Notes: generated from the letters alone by a model not told the origin. Shown: positions 18,895 to 28,469, counted from the stretch's first letter. The stretch is 64,000 nt of DNA from Conexibacter woesei Iso977N (GCF_000424625.1 NZ_AUKG01000002.1:248001-312000); one strand, 5' to 3'. A program made the numbers and translations.

Positions 18895-18900
18895 AGCCTA
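18895..18900 (-). promoter_or_regulatory. -10 box TAGGCT of a near-leaderless transcript
   Basis: On the minus strand TAGGCT is followed by nine bases and the ATG of the 80-residue gene. No -35 element of good quality is visible. Confidence 0.5.
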
Positions 18901-19005
18901 TCCGGCCCGAGTGAACGATCGCGGCCACCGCGACGCGCCCGAGCGGCACATGTCGCTACGATCCGCGCGCCTCCGGACCATCCAGTTGGCCGGAAGGAAT
19001 CGACC

Positions 19006-19434
19006 ATGTCTGCGACTCCCACTCAGCGCAAGATCCGCGTCGTCGTCGCCAAGCCCGGCCTCGACGGACACGACCGCGGAGCCAAGATCATCGCGCGCGC
19101 CCTGCGCGATGCCGGCATGGAGGTGATCTACACCGGGTTGCACCAGACCCCGGAGCAGATCGTCGAGACCGTGATCCAGGAGGACGCCGACGCCGTCGGG
19201 CTGTCGATCCTCTCCGGGGCCCACATGACGCTGGTCCCCCGCATCGTCGACCTGCTCAAGCAGCAGGGCATCGACGACGTCCTCGTCACCGTCGGGGGCA
19301 CGATCCCCAACGACGACATCGCGCCGCTGAAGGAGCTCGGAGTGTCCGAGGTCTTCACGCCGGGCGCGCCGACGCAGGACATCATCGACTTCATCCGGTC
19401 CGCCGTCGAGGCCTCGCCTCGGCAGGGCGTCTAG
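19006..19434 (+). CDS. Cobalamin-binding (small) subunit of the acyl-CoA mutase
   Basis: A 142-residue stand-alone B12-binding domain. The base-off, His-on cobalamin motif D-x-H-x-x-G is present in [12 protein letters not shown], with the following S-I-L-S-G and VTVGGTIP segments that bind the nucleotide tail. The length matches small subunits such as IcmB. A GGAAGGA ribosome site precedes the ATG. With the catalytic subunit at 16561-18231 it should form the functional split mutase. The two are separated by a cupredoxin gene and an opposite-strand small gene, so they are not in one simple operon. Confidence 0.92.
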   Translation: MSATPTQRKIRVVVAKPGLDGHDRGAKIIARALRDAGMEVIYTGLHQTPEQIVETVIQEDADAVGLSILSGAHMTLVPRIVDLLKQQGIDDVLVTVGGTIPNDDIAPLKELGVSEVFTPGAPTQDIIDFIRSAVEASPRQGV

Positions 19435-19443
19435 TAGCCCGAG

Positions 19444-19478
19444 CTGCTCCATGGACCGTGGTGGAAACCCAGGAGCAG
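19444..19478 (+). terminator. Hairpin after the B12-binding subunit gene
   Basis: CTGCTCC (19444-19450) and GGAGCAG (19472-19478) form a seven-base-pair stem with a 21-base loop. No U tract follows. It could be a weak terminator separating this gene from the ETF operon. Confidence 0.35.
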
Positions 19479-19495
19479 TGCGGTCACCCCGCCTG

Positions 19496-19513
19496 ATTGA
19501 CTTGTCAGTCAAT
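19496..19513. promoter_or_regulatory. Palindromic operator in front of the ETF operon
   Basis: ATTGACT-TGTC-AGTCAAT is a perfect 7-4-7 inverted repeat. TACCAT at 19522-19527 can serve as the -10 box, so the palindrome covers the -35 region. The shape resembles TetR-family sites of fatty-acid degradation regulators. The GTG of etfB is 50 bp downstream, with AGAGGAGG as ribosome site. Confidence 0.6.
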
Positions 19514-19563
19514 GGAACGGGTACCATCCCGAATGTTCGTTCGCCAGAGGAGGCACTGACACC

Positions 19564-20358
19564 GTGAAGATCGCCGTGTTGGTCAAGGAAGTCCCGGACG
19601 CCGCCGTCCAGAAGCGCATCGACCCCAACTCGGGTCGTCTGGATCGCAGCGGTGAGAAGAACCTCAACCCGTATGACACGCATGCCATCGAGGCTGCGAT
19701 GCAGATCAAGGAGGGTGGCGCCGTCCCGGTCGAGGAGATCGTGGCCGTCACCATGGGCCCCGACTCGGCCGTGCGTGCGTTGCACAAGGCCGTCTCGCTG
19801 GGCGCCGACCGCTCCGTGCACCTGAGCGACGAGGCCCTCGCGGGCTCCGACGTCGCCGCGACCGGCTACGCGCTGGCACAGGTGCTCAAGCGTGAGAACC
19901 CGGACCTCGTCCTGCTCGGGCAGCAGTCCGACGACGGCGAGTGCTACACGATCGGCGCGGTCGTCGCCGAGCACCTCGGCCAGCCGTCGCTGACCCAGGT
20001 CATCAAGCTCGACATCGCCGGCACCGAGCTCACCTGCGAGCGTCAGGCCGAGTACGGCTACGACACCGTCAAGGTCTCGCTGCCCGCCGTCATCTCGGTC
20101 GGCGACGCGATCAACGAGCCGCGCTACCCGTCGCTGAAGGCGATCATGGGCGCGAAGAAGAAGCCGCTGGAGAACATCTCCGCCGCTGACGCGGGCGTCG
20201 ACGCCGGCAAGGTCGGCGCCGAGGGCTCCAACGTCAAGTGCGGTGACTTCAAGGCCCCGGCCGCCAAGTCGGCCGGCACGATCATCGAGGACGAGGACAC
20301 GGATGACACCGTGGCCAAGATCGTCGCGTGGCTCGACGAGCGCAAGCTCCTCGCCTAG
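19564..20358 (+). CDS. etfB: Electron transfer flavoprotein subunit beta
   Basis: A 264-residue ETF beta subunit, which carries AMP structurally and docks with acyl-CoA dehydrogenases. Clear marks are the start MKIAVLVKEVPDA, LNPYDTHAIEAAMQIKE, the TMGPDSAVRALHKAVSLGADR segment and the recognition-loop region DLVLLGQQSDDGE. GTG is the start, with a strong AGAGGAGG site ten bases upstream. It is the first gene of etfB-etfA-ETF-QO behind a palindromic operator. It takes electrons from enzymes such as the acyl-CoA dehydrogenase at 8449. Confidence 0.96.
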   Translation: MKIAVLVKEVPDAAVQKRIDPNSGRLDRSGEKNLNPYDTHAIEAAMQIKEGGAVPVEEIVAVTMGPDSAVRALHKAVSLGADRSVHLSDEALAGSDVAATGYALAQVLKRENPDLVLLGQQSDDGECYTIGAVVAEHLGQPSLTQVIKLDIAGTELTCERQAEYGYDTVKVSLPAVISVGDAINEPRYPSLKAIMGAKKKPLENISAADAGVDAGKVGAEGSNVKCGDFKAPAAKSAGTIIEDEDTDDTVAKIVAWLDERKLLA

Positions 20359-20393
20359 GCCCCGTCCCGGACTGAGATAGGAGAACCACAGCG

Positions 20394-21365
20394 ATGAGCA
20401 ACATCCTGGTCTACGCCCTGCACAACGAGGGCGCCTTCAACAAGAACTCGCTCGGCGCGATCTCCGAGGCCTCGCGCCTCGCGGGTGAGCTGGGCGGCGA
20501 GGCCCACGCGGTCGTCGTCGGGCAGGGCATCGCCGACGACCTCGCGGCCACGCTCGGCAAGTACGGCGCGACGAAGGTCATCAAGGCCGAGGCCCCCGAG
20601 GGCCTCGCGGCCCCGGTGATCGACGTCTTCGGCAAGCTCTTCGAGGGCGGCGGCTACGAGTACGCCGTCTTCGGCGGCGGCCTGCTCGGCTTCGAGATCG
20701 GCGCCGGCCTGGCCGCGCGCGTCGACGCCGGCGTGACGATGGAGGTCACCGCCGTCAACGTCGAGGGCGGCAAGCTGGTCGCCGAGCGCCCGATCCTGGG
20801 CGACTCGTCGATCTCGACCTCGCGCTACAAGGGCAAGGGCATCATCATCGCCCGCCTCAACGCGTTCGAGCTCAAGGAGTCCGGCTCCGACGCTCCGGTC
20901 GAGAACGTCGACGCCGACCTGTCGGCCCAGGCCCAGCAGGCGACGATCGTCACGCGCGGCGAGCAGCGCGGCGCCGACGTCGACATCGAGGGCGCCTCGA
21001 TCCTGATCGCCGGCGGCCGTGGCCTCGGCAAGGCCGAGGGCTTCGAGCTCTGCGACGACCTGGCCAAGGCCTTCGGCGGCAACGCGGCGGTCGCCGCGAC
21101 GCGCGCCGTGGTCGACGCCGGCTGGTACCCCTACGCGGCGCAGATCGGCCAGACGGGCAAGACCGTCGCGCCGAAGCTGTACCTCGCGGCGGGCATCTCC
21201 GGCGCGATCCAGCACAAGGTGGGCATGCAGGCGTCGGAGAACATCGTCGCCATCAACAAGGACGCCAACGCCCCGATCTTCGAGTTCTCGGACCTCGGCA
21301 TCGTCGGCGACCTGAACAAGATCCTGCCCAAGCTGACCGAGGCGGTGAAGGCCCGCAAGGGCTAG
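20394..21365 (+). CDS. etfA: Electron transfer flavoprotein subunit alpha
   Basis: A 323-residue ETF alpha subunit. The N-terminal domain pairs with the beta subunit. The C-terminal FAD-binding domain shows [45 protein letters not shown] (the family signature G-x-S-R-x-V-x-D-x-G-W variant with AT in place of S) and the [11 protein letters not shown] stretch. AGGAGA precedes the ATG. It follows etfB by 35 bp and precedes ETF-QO by 4 bp, consistent with one transcript. Confidence 0.96.
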   Translation: MSNILVYALHNEGAFNKNSLGAISEASRLAGELGGEAHAVVVGQGIADDLAATLGKYGATKVIKAEAPEGLAAPVIDVFGKLFEGGGYEYAVFGGGLLGFEIGAGLAARVDAGVTMEVTAVNVEGGKLVAERPILGDSSISTSRYKGKGIIIARLNAFELKESGSDAPVENVDADLSAQAQQATIVTRGEQRGADVDIEGASILIAGGRGLGKAEGFELCDDLAKAFGGNAAVAATRAVVDAGWYPYAAQIGQTGKTVAPKLYLAAGISGAIQHKVGMQASENIVAINKDANAPIFEFSDLGIVGDLNKILPKLTEAVKARKG

Positions 21366-21369
21366 CGCC

Positions 21370-23115
21370 ATGGCCGGCCACAACGGCAACGGTCGGGTGG
21401 CACCGGCGGCGTACCCGCCGCCGGTCGACCCGCAGAAGGAGTTCATCAAGCGGGAGCTGGATCCCGAGGACGAGCGCATCGACGTCGGCGTCGCCATCGT
21501 TGGCGGCGGCACGGCGGGGCTCGCCACGGCCAACCGGCTCCTGCAGCTCCTCGCCGACGATCCGGAGACGATGGAGCGCCTCGGCGAGGTCCCCGTCGCG
21601 GTGATCGAGAAGGCGAAGGTCTGCGGCGGGCACAACCTGTCCGGCGCGGTCGTCCGTCCCGAGTCGCTCCTGGAGCTCTACCCCGACCTGACGCGCGAGG
21701 ACTGGCGCAGGGAAGGGTGGGCGTTCGGCGAGGTCCACAAGGAGTCGGTGTACATGACACCGACCTCGAGGATCTCGCTGCCGTTGTGGCCGATCCCGCC
21801 GAACTTCAAGAACCACGGCAACGAGGTCATCTCGGTGTCGGCGCTGGCCCGCTACCAGCAGAAGATCGCGGAGGAGGCCGGGGCCTACGTCCTGACCGAG
21901 ACCGCGGCGACGCAGCTGCTCGTCGACGAGGGCCGCGTCAAGGGCGTGCGCTCCGGCGACAAGGGCCGCGGCAAGGACGGCGAGCCGCTGGGCAACTTCG
22001 AGCCCGGCACGGACATCACCGCGCAGTTCACGGTGCTGGCCGAGGGCTGCTGGGGCCACCTGACCGGTCCCGCGATCCGCGAGTTCGACCTGGCCGAGGG
22101 CGCCGAGCCCCAGACCTGGGAGCTCGGGGTCAAGGAGATCTGGAAGGTCGCCAGGCCGCTGGACCGCGTGATCCACACGATCGGCCCGTGGCCGGTCAAG
22201 CTGTCGGCCAAGTACGGCCAGATCGGCGGCACGTGGATCTACCCGATGAAGGACGAGAAGACGGGCGACGACCTCGTGTCGATCGGCTTCGTCGTCGACC
22301 TCGACTACGCGGACGCCACGACCTCGGCCCACGACCTGCTGCAGCAGTTCAAGCTGCACCCGCTGGTCAAGAAGATCCTCGAGGGCGGCGAGCGCGTCGG
22401 CTGGGGCGCCAAGGCGCTGCCGGGCGGCGGCTACTGGTCGATGCCCAAGCTGACGATGCCGGGCGCGCTGCTGGTCGGCGACGCCGGCGGCATGGTCGAC
22501 ACGGTGGCGCTCAAGGGCGTTCACCACTGCGTCAAGGCGGGCATCCTGGCCGGCGACGCGATCTACGACGCCCTCAAGAACGGCAAGACCTCGCTGGAGT
22601 CCTACGAGGACGCCGTCGAGGACTCGTCGATCGGCAAGGAGCTGTACCAGGTCCGCAACGGCCGCCAGCCGTTCCAGAGGGGCTTCATCCGCGGCGCGCT
22701 GCCGGTCAACCTGGCGATCGCGACCAAGGGCAAGCTCCCGGCGGGCAAGCTCGCGTGGCACAGGCAGGACCAGAAGCCGATGTTCATCGGCAAGACCAAG
22801 GACGGCTATCCCAAGCCGGACGGGAAGTACACGTTCGACAAGCTGTCGTCGGTCTTCATCACGGGCAACGCGACCCGCGATGACGCCCCGAACCACATCC
22901 GCGTGCGCAGGAACGTGCCGCGCGAGGTGGCCGAGACGTGGCGCTGGATGTGCCCCGCAGGCGTGTACGAGATCCCGGACGAGGCGCCGGAGACCGGCAA
23001 CGTCGACGTGATCGTCAACTACACCAACTGCGTGCAGTGCGGCGCGATCACGGCCAAGGGCGGTCGCCTGACGACGCCCGAGGGCGGCGACGGGCCGCTG
23101 TACCAGCAGACCTGA
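21370..23115 (+). CDS. Electron transfer flavoprotein-quinone oxidoreductase, with a modified Fe-S motif
   Basis: A 581-residue membrane-associated flavoprotein that moves electrons from reduced ETF to the quinone pool. FAD binding is shown by [17 protein letters not shown] and by [18 protein letters not shown]. The quinone-binding middle region and C-terminal ferredoxin-like part are present. The expected cluster has four Cys: one in CPAG and three in NCxxCxxC. Here Cys528 (MCPAGVYE), Cys554 and Cys557 (NCVQC) remain, but the fourth position is Ile560. The cluster may therefore be [3Fe-4S], use a different ligand, or be absent. Start ATG lies 4 bp after the etfA stop. Confidence 0.92.
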   Translation: MAGHNGNGRVAPAAYPPPVDPQKEFIKRELDPEDERIDVGVAIVGGGTAGLATANRLLQLLADDPETMERLGEVPVAVIEKAKVCGGHNLSGAVVRPESLLELYPDLTREDWRREGWAFGEVHKESVYMTPTSRISLPLWPIPPNFKNHGNEVISVSALARYQQKIAEEAGAYVLTETAATQLLVDEGRVKGVRSGDKGRGKDGEPLGNFEPGTDITAQFTVLAEGCWGHLTGPAIREFDLAEGAEPQTWELGVKEIWKVARPLDRVIHTIGPWPVKLSAKYGQIGGTWIYPMKDEKTGDDLVSIGFVVDLDYADATTSAHDLLQQFKLHPLVKKILEGGERVGWGAKALPGGGYWSMPKLTMPGALLVGDAGGMVDTVALKGVHHCVKAGILAGDAIYDALKNGKTSLESYEDAVEDSSIGKELYQVRNGRQPFQRGFIRGALPVNLAIATKGKLPAGKLAWHRQDQKPMFIGKTKDGYPKPDGKYTFDKLSSVFITGNATRDDAPNHIRVRRNVPREVAETWRWMCPAGVYEIPDEAPETGNVDVIVNYTNCVQCGAITAKGGRLTTPEGGDGPLYQQT

Positions 23116-23145
23116 GCCCGGCCGAACAGGCCGAGCCGGAGTGGT

Positions 23146-23175
23146 GCGAAGGGCGTCCTGCGGGGCGCCCTTCGC
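23146..23175 (+). terminator. Terminator hairpin after the ETF operon
   Basis: GCGAAGGGCG (23146-23155), a ten-base loop and CGCCCTTCGC (23166-23175) form a perfect ten-base-pair stem. It shares the GAAGGGC core with the two hairpins around 52 kb. A T-rich tail is weak (CGTTCC). Confidence 0.65.
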
Positions 23176-23244
23176 CGTTCCGGCGCGTATGTCTCGCCGG
23201 GTCCTGCACCGCAACTGCGGCGGCGTACGCTTGTTGGTCTGAAC

Positions 23245-23997
23245 GTGCGGTTCAAGGTCCTCATCGCGGTTGTTGGTGTTGTCGCTCTGGCGAGCGGCGC
23301 GACCGCGCACGCCTCCGACCGGGTGCCGCTGTCGGCGAAGGTGGCCAGCTGCCTGACCGGCGCCGACCCCGACGCGCGCGCCGCGGCGTTCACCGGCTCG
23401 ATGCCGGCGTTGAGCGGCACCAGGCGCATGCAGATGCGCTTCCAGCTCCAGCAGCGGCCGGGGTCGTCGACGAGGACGAGGTACAAGAGGGTCTCGGTCC
23501 CGGGCTGGAGCGGCTGGGTGACCAGCGACCCGGGCCGCGAGGGCTTCGTGTTCACCAAGCGCGTCGAGGCGCTGACCGCGCCCGCGGCCTACCGCGCGAC
23601 CGTCACGTTCCGGTGGCTGGACGCGCGCGGGCACGCGCAGAAGACGCTGACGCGCACGACGCCGGCCTGCGAGGAGCCCGATCCGCGCGCGGATCTCGTG
23701 CTGGCGTCGCTGTCGGCGACGGCGATCGCCGGCGGGCAGGCGGCGTACGCGATCTCGGTCGAGAACGACGGGCTGACCGAGGCCGACCCGTTCGCGGTCA
23801 CGCTGACGATCGACGGCAGGGTCTCGAACCCGCTGACGCTCGGCCCGGTCGCGCCCGGCGCCCAGGCGACCGGTTCGCTGGCGGCCCCGCGCTGCGCGCC
23901 CGGGTCGACGATCACGGTGACGCTGGACGTCGCCGGGACGGTCGACGAGAGCGTCGAGTCCGACGACGTCGTGCAGCGAGCCTGCCCGTTGGCATAG
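23245..23997 (+). CDS. Secreted CARDB-like adhesion-domain protein
   Basis: A 250-residue protein with a signal peptide (hydrophobic core [14 protein letters not shown], cleavage near AHA-SD). The first domain (about 30-150) has two Cys and is beta-rich. The second (about 155-250) reads like a CARDB/Ig-like repeat: [28 protein letters not shown] and DESVESDD near the end are typical. Likely extracellular; role unknown. The GTG start is preceded by TACGCT (23226-23231) thirteen bases upstream. Confidence 0.7.
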   Translation: MRFKVLIAVVGVVALASGATAHASDRVPLSAKVASCLTGADPDARAAAFTGSMPALSGTRRMQMRFQLQQRPGSSTRTRYKRVSVPGWSGWVTSDPGREGFVFTKRVEALTAPAAYRATVTFRWLDARGHAQKTLTRTTPACEEPDPRADLVLASLSATAIAGGQAAYAISVENDGLTEADPFAVTLTIDGRVSNPLTLGPVAPGAQATGSLAAPRCAPGSTITVTLDVAGTVDESVESDDVVQRACPLA

Positions 23998-24065
23998 CCA
24001 TGCACCGTATGAGCGCTGAGGGAGGCGTTCCGGACGGTCGCGTGACGCTACACTTGACCCCGATC

Positions 24066-24281
24066 ATGAAGACCGCCATCCACCCCGAATACGTCGTCTC
24101 GCACGTCACCTGCACCTGCGGCAACGACTTCTACACCCGCTCGACGCAGGCCGAGATCCACGTCGAGGTCTGCGCGGAATGCCACCCGTTCTACACGGGC
24201 AAGCAGAAGATCATGGACACGGGCGGCCGCATCGACCGCTTCAAGCGTCGCCAGGCCCGCGCGGCCGGCTCGAAGGACTAG
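24066..24281 (+). CDS. rpmE: 50S ribosomal protein L31, zinc-binding type
   Basis: A 71-residue L31 starting [10 protein letters not shown]. All four zinc ligands are present (Cys16, Cys18, Cys36, Cys39: CTCG and CAEC), so this is the C+ form rather than the zinc-independent paralogue expressed under zinc limitation. The C-terminal basic tail is typical. TACACT (24049-24054) is eleven bases upstream of the ATG. It is followed by the DUF1385 gene and prfA, a conserved order in actinobacteria and firmicutes. Confidence 0.96.
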   Translation: MKTAIHPEYVVSHVTCTCGNDFYTRSTQAEIHVEVCAECHPFYTGKQKIMDTGGRIDRFKRRQARAAGSKD

Positions 24282-24296
24282 CACTCCCAAGCTGAG

Positions 24297-25337
24297 ATGG
24301 CCGACGCACCGACCAAGCCCGACGGCGCCTCCGTCGCCGTCGGTGACGGTGCGTTCGGCGATCAGCTCGTTGCGCAGCGTGACGCACCCGTAGGCGGCCA
24401 GGCCGTCCTCGAGGGCGTCATGATGCGCGGCATCTCGACCTGGGCGGTGGCGGTCCGCAAGCCGCTGCCCGAGCAGCTCCACGAGGGCGGGCTCGAGGCC
24501 GAGGAGATCCCACTCGGCGAGATCGAGGTCACGACCGAGCCGCTGACGTCGGTGCTCAAGAAGCACCGCGTGCTGCGCCTGCCGCTGATCCGCGGCGTGG
24601 CCGCGCTCGGCGAGTCGCTCGCGATCGGCTTCAAGGCCCTCGGCATCAGCGCCAACGCGCAGCTGCCCGAGGAGGAGCAGGAGATCTCCGGCGGCGTCTG
24701 GGCCGGGACGGTCGTCGTCGCCGTGCTGCTCGCGGTCGGCCTGTTCTTCGTCATCCCGGTCGGGCTGACGTCGCTGATCAAGGACCAGCTGCACTCGTCG
24801 TTCCTGTTCTGGCTCGTCGAGGGCGTCCTGCGCACCGGCATCTTCCTCGGCTACCTGCTGCTGCTCTCGCGCCTGCGCGACCTGCGCCGCGTGTTCGAGT
24901 ACCACGGCGCCGAGCACAAGACGATCTCCTGCTACGAGGCCGGGTTGGAGCTGACGCCGGTCAACGCGCAGAAGTTCTCGCGCCTGCACCCGCGCTGCGG
25001 CACGAGCTTCCTGCTCGTCGTGATGATCGTCGCCATCTTCGTCTTCGCCCCGATCGGCCTGCCCGCCTGGTACTGGCTGGTCCTCACGCGCATCGTCGGC
25101 GTGCCGCTGATCGCGGGCATCTCGTTCGAGCTGATCAAGTTCGCCGGCAAGAACCGCCGGCGCGGCTGGGTCCGGGCCATCATGTGGCCGGGCCTGATGC
25201 TGCAGAAGCTCACGACCCGCGAGCCCGACCTCGACCAGCTCGCAGTCGCCATCGCCGCCATGAACGCCGTCCTGGAGCTGGAGGACCCCATGGGGTACAC
25301 CGACCAGGATCTCGTCGGCGTCGAAGTCGTGGCGTGA
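24297..25337 (+). CDS. DUF1385 family membrane protein (YqhQ-like)
   Basis: A 346-residue protein of the conserved DUF1385/YqhQ family of unknown function. It shows the family opening GGQAVLEGVMMRG, and HGAEHKTISCYEAG after the second membrane span. There are about four hydrophobic spans (near residues 138-165, 172-195, 237-255 and 258-285). Its place between rpmE and prfA is conserved in many Gram-positive genomes, which suggests a link to growth or translation, but no biochemical role is established to my knowledge. Confidence 0.92.
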   Translation: MADAPTKPDGASVAVGDGAFGDQLVAQRDAPVGGQAVLEGVMMRGISTWAVAVRKPLPEQLHEGGLEAEEIPLGEIEVTTEPLTSVLKKHRVLRLPLIRGVAALGESLAIGFKALGISANAQLPEEEQEISGGVWAGTVVVAVLLAVGLFFVIPVGLTSLIKDQLHSSFLFWLVEGVLRTGIFLGYLLLLSRLRDLRRVFEYHGAEHKTISCYEAGLELTPVNAQKFSRLHPRCGTSFLLVVMIVAIFVFAPIGLPAWYWLVLTRIVGVPLIAGISFELIKFAGKNRRRGWVRAIMWPGLMLQKLTTREPDLDQLAVAIAAMNAVLELEDPMGYTDQDLVGVEVVA

Positions 25338-25402
25338 TCGCCCAGGGGGCGACCACGCCATTGCGCGAACTCGCCTAGCGGCTCGTTCGCACCGCCGGGC
25401 GG

Positions 25403-25408
25403 TAGGCT
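25403..25408 (+). promoter_or_regulatory. -10 box TAGGCT of a near-leaderless transcript
   Basis: TAGGCT ends ten bases before the ATG of prfA. The intervening bases include an out-of-frame ATG at 25411 and no Shine-Dalgarno sequence. Confidence 0.5.
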
Positions 25409-25418
25409 CGATGGTCGC

Positions 25419-26465
25419 ATGATCGAGTCCCTCGTCGACCAGATCGAAAGCCGCTTCGCGGAGGTCGGTCGCCTCATCACCGACCCCGACGTGATCGGGG
25501 ATCGCAACCGCTACGCGGAGGTCGGGCGCGAGTACCGCCGCCTGGAGCCGGCCGCGAAGCTGGCCGAGGAGTGGCGGCATGCGGTCGACGACGCCGCGGG
25601 CGCGCGCGAGCTGCTGGCCGAGGGCGAGGACCCCGAGCTGCGCGAGCTGCTGCGCTCCTCCGAGGCGCGGATCGAGGAGCTGGAGGAGGAGATCCGGCTG
25701 GCGATGGTCGAGCCCGATCCCAACGACGACAAGAACGTCATCGTCGAGATCCAGGGCGGCGCCGGCGGCGAGGAGGCGGGCCTCTGGGCCGGCGATCTCT
25801 ACCGGATGTTCACCCGCTACGCCGAGCGTCGCGGGTTCACTACCGAGACGATGGACCAGAGCGAGGGCAAGTACACGTTCGCGGTCAAGGGCGACGGCGC
25901 CTACTCGGTCTTCAAGTACGAGGGCGGGACGCACCGCGTGCAGCGCGTGCCGGCGACGGAGTCCCAGGGCCGCATCCACACGTCGACCGCGACGGTCGCC
26001 GTGCTGCCCGAGGCCGAGGACGTCGACATCCACATCGACCAGAACGACCTGCAGATCGACGTCTACCGCTCCGGCGGTCCGGGCGGCCAGTCGGTCAACA
26101 CCACCGACTCGGCGGTCCGGATCACGCACAAGCCGACCGGCGTCGCGGTCGCGATGCAGGACGAGAAGTCGCAGCTGCAGAACCGTGAGAAGGCGATGCG
26201 CGTGCTGCGCGCGCGCCTCTACGAGCGCGCGCTGGCCGAGCAGCAGGCGGCGACCGCCGACGCGCGCCGCTCGCAGGTCGGCACCGGCGACCGCGCCGAG
26301 AAGATCCGGACCTACAACTACGGTGAGCGGCGCGTGACCGACCACCGCATCAAGCTGACGGCGCACAACCTCGACGCGGTCCTCGAAGGCGAGCTCGACG
26401 AGTTCACCGCCGCCCTGCAGGACGACGAGAAGCGCCGCGGCCTGGAGTCGCAGGCGGCCGCGTAG
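25419..26465 (+). CDS. prfA: Peptide chain release factor 1
   Basis: A 348-residue RF1 that recognises UAA and UAG and triggers peptide release. The stop-codon reading tripeptide PAT lies in RVPATESQGRIHTS. The catalytic GGQ lies in SGGPGGQSVNTTDSAV, whose Gln is N5-methylated by PrmC, encoded by the next gene (gap of three bases). Domain I helices are complete. Length matches the family. Confidence 0.97.
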   Translation: MIESLVDQIESRFAEVGRLITDPDVIGDRNRYAEVGREYRRLEPAAKLAEEWRHAVDDAAGARELLAEGEDPELRELLRSSEARIEELEEEIRLAMVEPDPNDDKNVIVEIQGGAGGEEAGLWAGDLYRMFTRYAERRGFTTETMDQSEGKYTFAVKGDGAYSVFKYEGGTHRVQRVPATESQGRIHTSTATVAVLPEAEDVDIHIDQNDLQIDVYRSGGPGGQSVNTTDSAVRITHKPTGVAVAMQDEKSQLQNREKAMRVLRARLYERALAEQQAATADARRSQVGTGDRAEKIRTYNYGERRVTDHRIKLTAHNLDAVLEGELDEFTAALQDDEKRRGLESQAAA

Positions 26466-26468
26466 CCG

Positions 26469-27311
26469 ATGCCGTCGCCCTTCGCCGGGCCGGGCGTGCG
26501 CGAGGCGCTGGACTCGGCGCTGGTCGCGTTGCAGGCGGCGGGCGTCGACTCGCCGCGCCTGGACGCGGAGGTGCTGCTGGCCCACGCGCTCGGCGTCGAG
26601 CGCACGACGCTGTGGCTGGACCCCGACCGCGAGGTCACCGGCGACGCCGCGCGCTGGTTCCGCGACGCGATCCGGCGGCGCACGGTCGAGCGCGTGCCGG
26701 TCGCCTACCTCGTGGAGCGCAAGGGTTTCCGGCACCTGGACCTGCACGTCGACCCGCGCGTGCTCGTGCCGCGGCCGGAGACCGAGCACCTCGTCGAGGC
26801 GCTGCTGGACCTGCCGTCGGGCTCGCGCGTGCACGACGTCGGCACGGGCAGCGGCGCGATCGCGCTGGCCCTGAAGGACGAGCGCCCGGACTTCCGCGTG
26901 AGCGCTTCGGATGTCTCACCGGACGCGCTCGCGGTCGCGCGCGGCAACGCAGAGCGATTGGGGCTGGACGTGACGTTCACGCAGGGCGATCTCCTCGACG
27001 GGGTCGATCCGCATGTCGATGTGGTCGTGTCGAACCCGCCCTACGTGGAGGAGACCCAGCGCCGCTTCCTGGCGCCCGAGGTCGTCGCGCACGAGCCGGC
27101 GCTGGCGCTGTTCGCCGGCAACGACGGGCTGCGCACGATCCGGCCGCTGGTGACGCAGGCGGCGGGGACCGACGCCTACATGTTGGCGATGGAGGTCGGC
27201 GCCGGGCAGGCGCCGGCGGTCCGGGCGCTGGTCGCGGCGGCCGGGTTCCCGGAGGTCTCGACGGTCACCGACCTGGCGGGCCACGAGCGCGTCGTGGTGG
27301 GGCAGCGCTGA
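26469..27311 (+). CDS. prmC: Release factor glutamine N5-methyltransferase
   Basis: A 280-residue SAM-dependent enzyme that methylates the GGQ glutamine of release factors. It has the N-terminal helical RF-binding domain, PVAYLVERKGFRHLDLHVDPRVLVPRPETE region, SAM-binding DVGTGSGAIALAL, and the catalytic NPPY in VVSNPPYVEE. The last residues (VVGQR) are typical. Its TGA shares one base with the ATG of the downstream sua5 gene (TGATG), indicating coupling. Confidence 0.96.
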   Translation: MPSPFAGPGVREALDSALVALQAAGVDSPRLDAEVLLAHALGVERTTLWLDPDREVTGDAARWFRDAIRRRTVERVPVAYLVERKGFRHLDLHVDPRVLVPRPETEHLVEALLDLPSGSRVHDVGTGSGAIALALKDERPDFRVSASDVSPDALAVARGNAERLGLDVTFTQGDLLDGVDPHVDVVVSNPPYVEETQRRFLAPEVVAHEPALALFAGNDGLRTIRPLVTQAAGTDAYMLAMEVGAGQAPAVRALVAAAGFPEVSTVTDLAGHERVVVGQR

Positions 27312-27937
27312 TGATCACCCAGGACGAGGCCGCGACGTTCGAGCGCTGCATGGCGGTCGGCGGGGTCGCGATCTTCGGTGCCGACACGGTCTACGGGCTC
27401 GCGTGCGACCCGGACACGGTCGAGGCGGTCGAGCGGCTGTACGCCATCAAGGGGCGACGGCCGGACAAGCCCGCCGCGGTGCTGCTGTTCTCGCTCGAGC
27501 TCGCGCTGGCCGCGCTGCCGGAGCTGGGGCCGAGCACGGTCGCGGCGCTCGAAGGGCTGCTGCCCGGCCCCGTGACGCTGCTGCTGCCCAACCCGGCGCG
27601 GCGCTTCCCGCTCGCGTGCGGGCCGGACCCGGAGACGCTGGGGCTGCGCGTGCCCGCGCTCGGGCCCGCGACCGCCGGCCTGGGGGCCGTGAGGTGGCCG
27701 GTCATGCAGTCCTCCGCGAACCCGAGCGGTGGCGCGGACGCGCGGCGCGTGAGCGACATCGACCCGGCGATCGTCTCCGAGGTCGACCTCGTCCTCGACG
27801 TGGGCGAGCTGGACGGGACCGCCTCGACGGTCATCGACCTGCGCAGGTTCGAGGGCGACGGGACGTGGGCGATCCTGCGCGAGGGCGCGCTCGGCCGCGA
27901 CCGCGTGGCGGCGGCGCTCGAGGGCCTCGTCTCGTAA
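27311..27937 (+). CDS. L-threonylcarbamoyladenylate synthase (Sua5/YrdC family)
   Basis: A 208-residue YrdC-domain protein that makes threonylcarbamoyl-AMP for the t6A37 modification of ANN-decoding tRNAs. Marks are FGADTVYGLACD, the basic YAIKGRRPDKP, LPGPVTLLLPN and the SSANPSGG phosphate loop. It is the short YrdC/YciO type without the C-terminal Sua5 domain. It is coupled to prmC by a one-base overlap, an arrangement common across bacteria. Confidence 0.94.
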   Translation: MITQDEAATFERCMAVGGVAIFGADTVYGLACDPDTVEAVERLYAIKGRRPDKPAAVLLFSLELALAALPELGPSTVAALEGLLPGPVTLLLPNPARRFPLACGPDPETLGLRVPALGPATAGLGAVRWPVMQSSANPSGGADARRVSDIDPAIVSEVDLVLDVGELDGTASTVIDLRRFEGDGTWAILREGALGRDRVAAALEGLVS

Positions 27938-28004
27938 GTTGCCGCAGTTTGCGGGCGCCGGGTGGGTCCCGCGGCGTGCGCGATGGTTGTACATTGGCGC
28001 CGAC

Positions 28005-28469
28005 ATGGTCATCGCCATCGGGTCGGACCACGCGGGCTTTCACCTCAAGGAGCACGTCAAGCGCGTGCTGGCAAGTGAAGGCCACGAGCTGATCGACGTC
28101 GGGCCGGAGTCGCCCGAGTCGGTGGACTACCCCACGTACGCCGAGCAGGCCGCGCGCCTGGTCGGGTCCGGAGAGGCCGCGCGGGCCGTGCTCGCGTGCG
28201 GGTCGGGAGTCGGCGTCGCGATCGTCGCCAACAAGGTGTCCGGGGTCCGGGCGGTCAACGCCCACGATCCGGGGGAGGCCGAGATGGCCCGCCGCCACAA
28301 CGACGCCAACACGGTGACGCTCTCGGGCGCGCGGCTGGCGCCGGTCGAGGCGGACGCGATCGTCGAGCGCTTCCTGGTCACCGCGTTCGAGGGCGGGCGC
28401 CACGCGCGTCGCGTCTCGCAGATCAGCGAGCTCGACGGATCGGCCGTTCAAGCCAGCGTTCCCGGCTGA
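28005..28469 (+). CDS. rpiB: Ribose-5-phosphate isomerase B
   Basis: A 154-residue RpiB/LacAB family enzyme interconverting ribulose-5-phosphate and ribose-5-phosphate. It shows IAIGSDHAGFHLKEH at the N-terminus, the catalytic Cys in LACGSGVGVAIVANK, and the phosphate-binding ARRHNDANTVTLSG region. TACATT (27990-27995) is nine bases before the ATG at 28005. Pentose supply connects to nucleotide and one-carbon metabolism, fitting the neighbouring glyA with its ZTP riboswitch. Confidence 0.95.
   Translation: MVIAIGSDHAGFHLKEHVKRVLASEGHELIDVGPESPESVDYPTYAEQAARLVGSGEAARAVLACGSGVGVAIVANKVSGVRAVNAHDPGEAEMARRHNDANTVTLSGARLAPVEADAIVERFLVTAFEGGRHARRVSQISELDGSAVQASVPG

Noticed and set aside
25411-25413. 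Alternative prfA start at the upstream ATG
   Set aside because: Out of frame with RF1.
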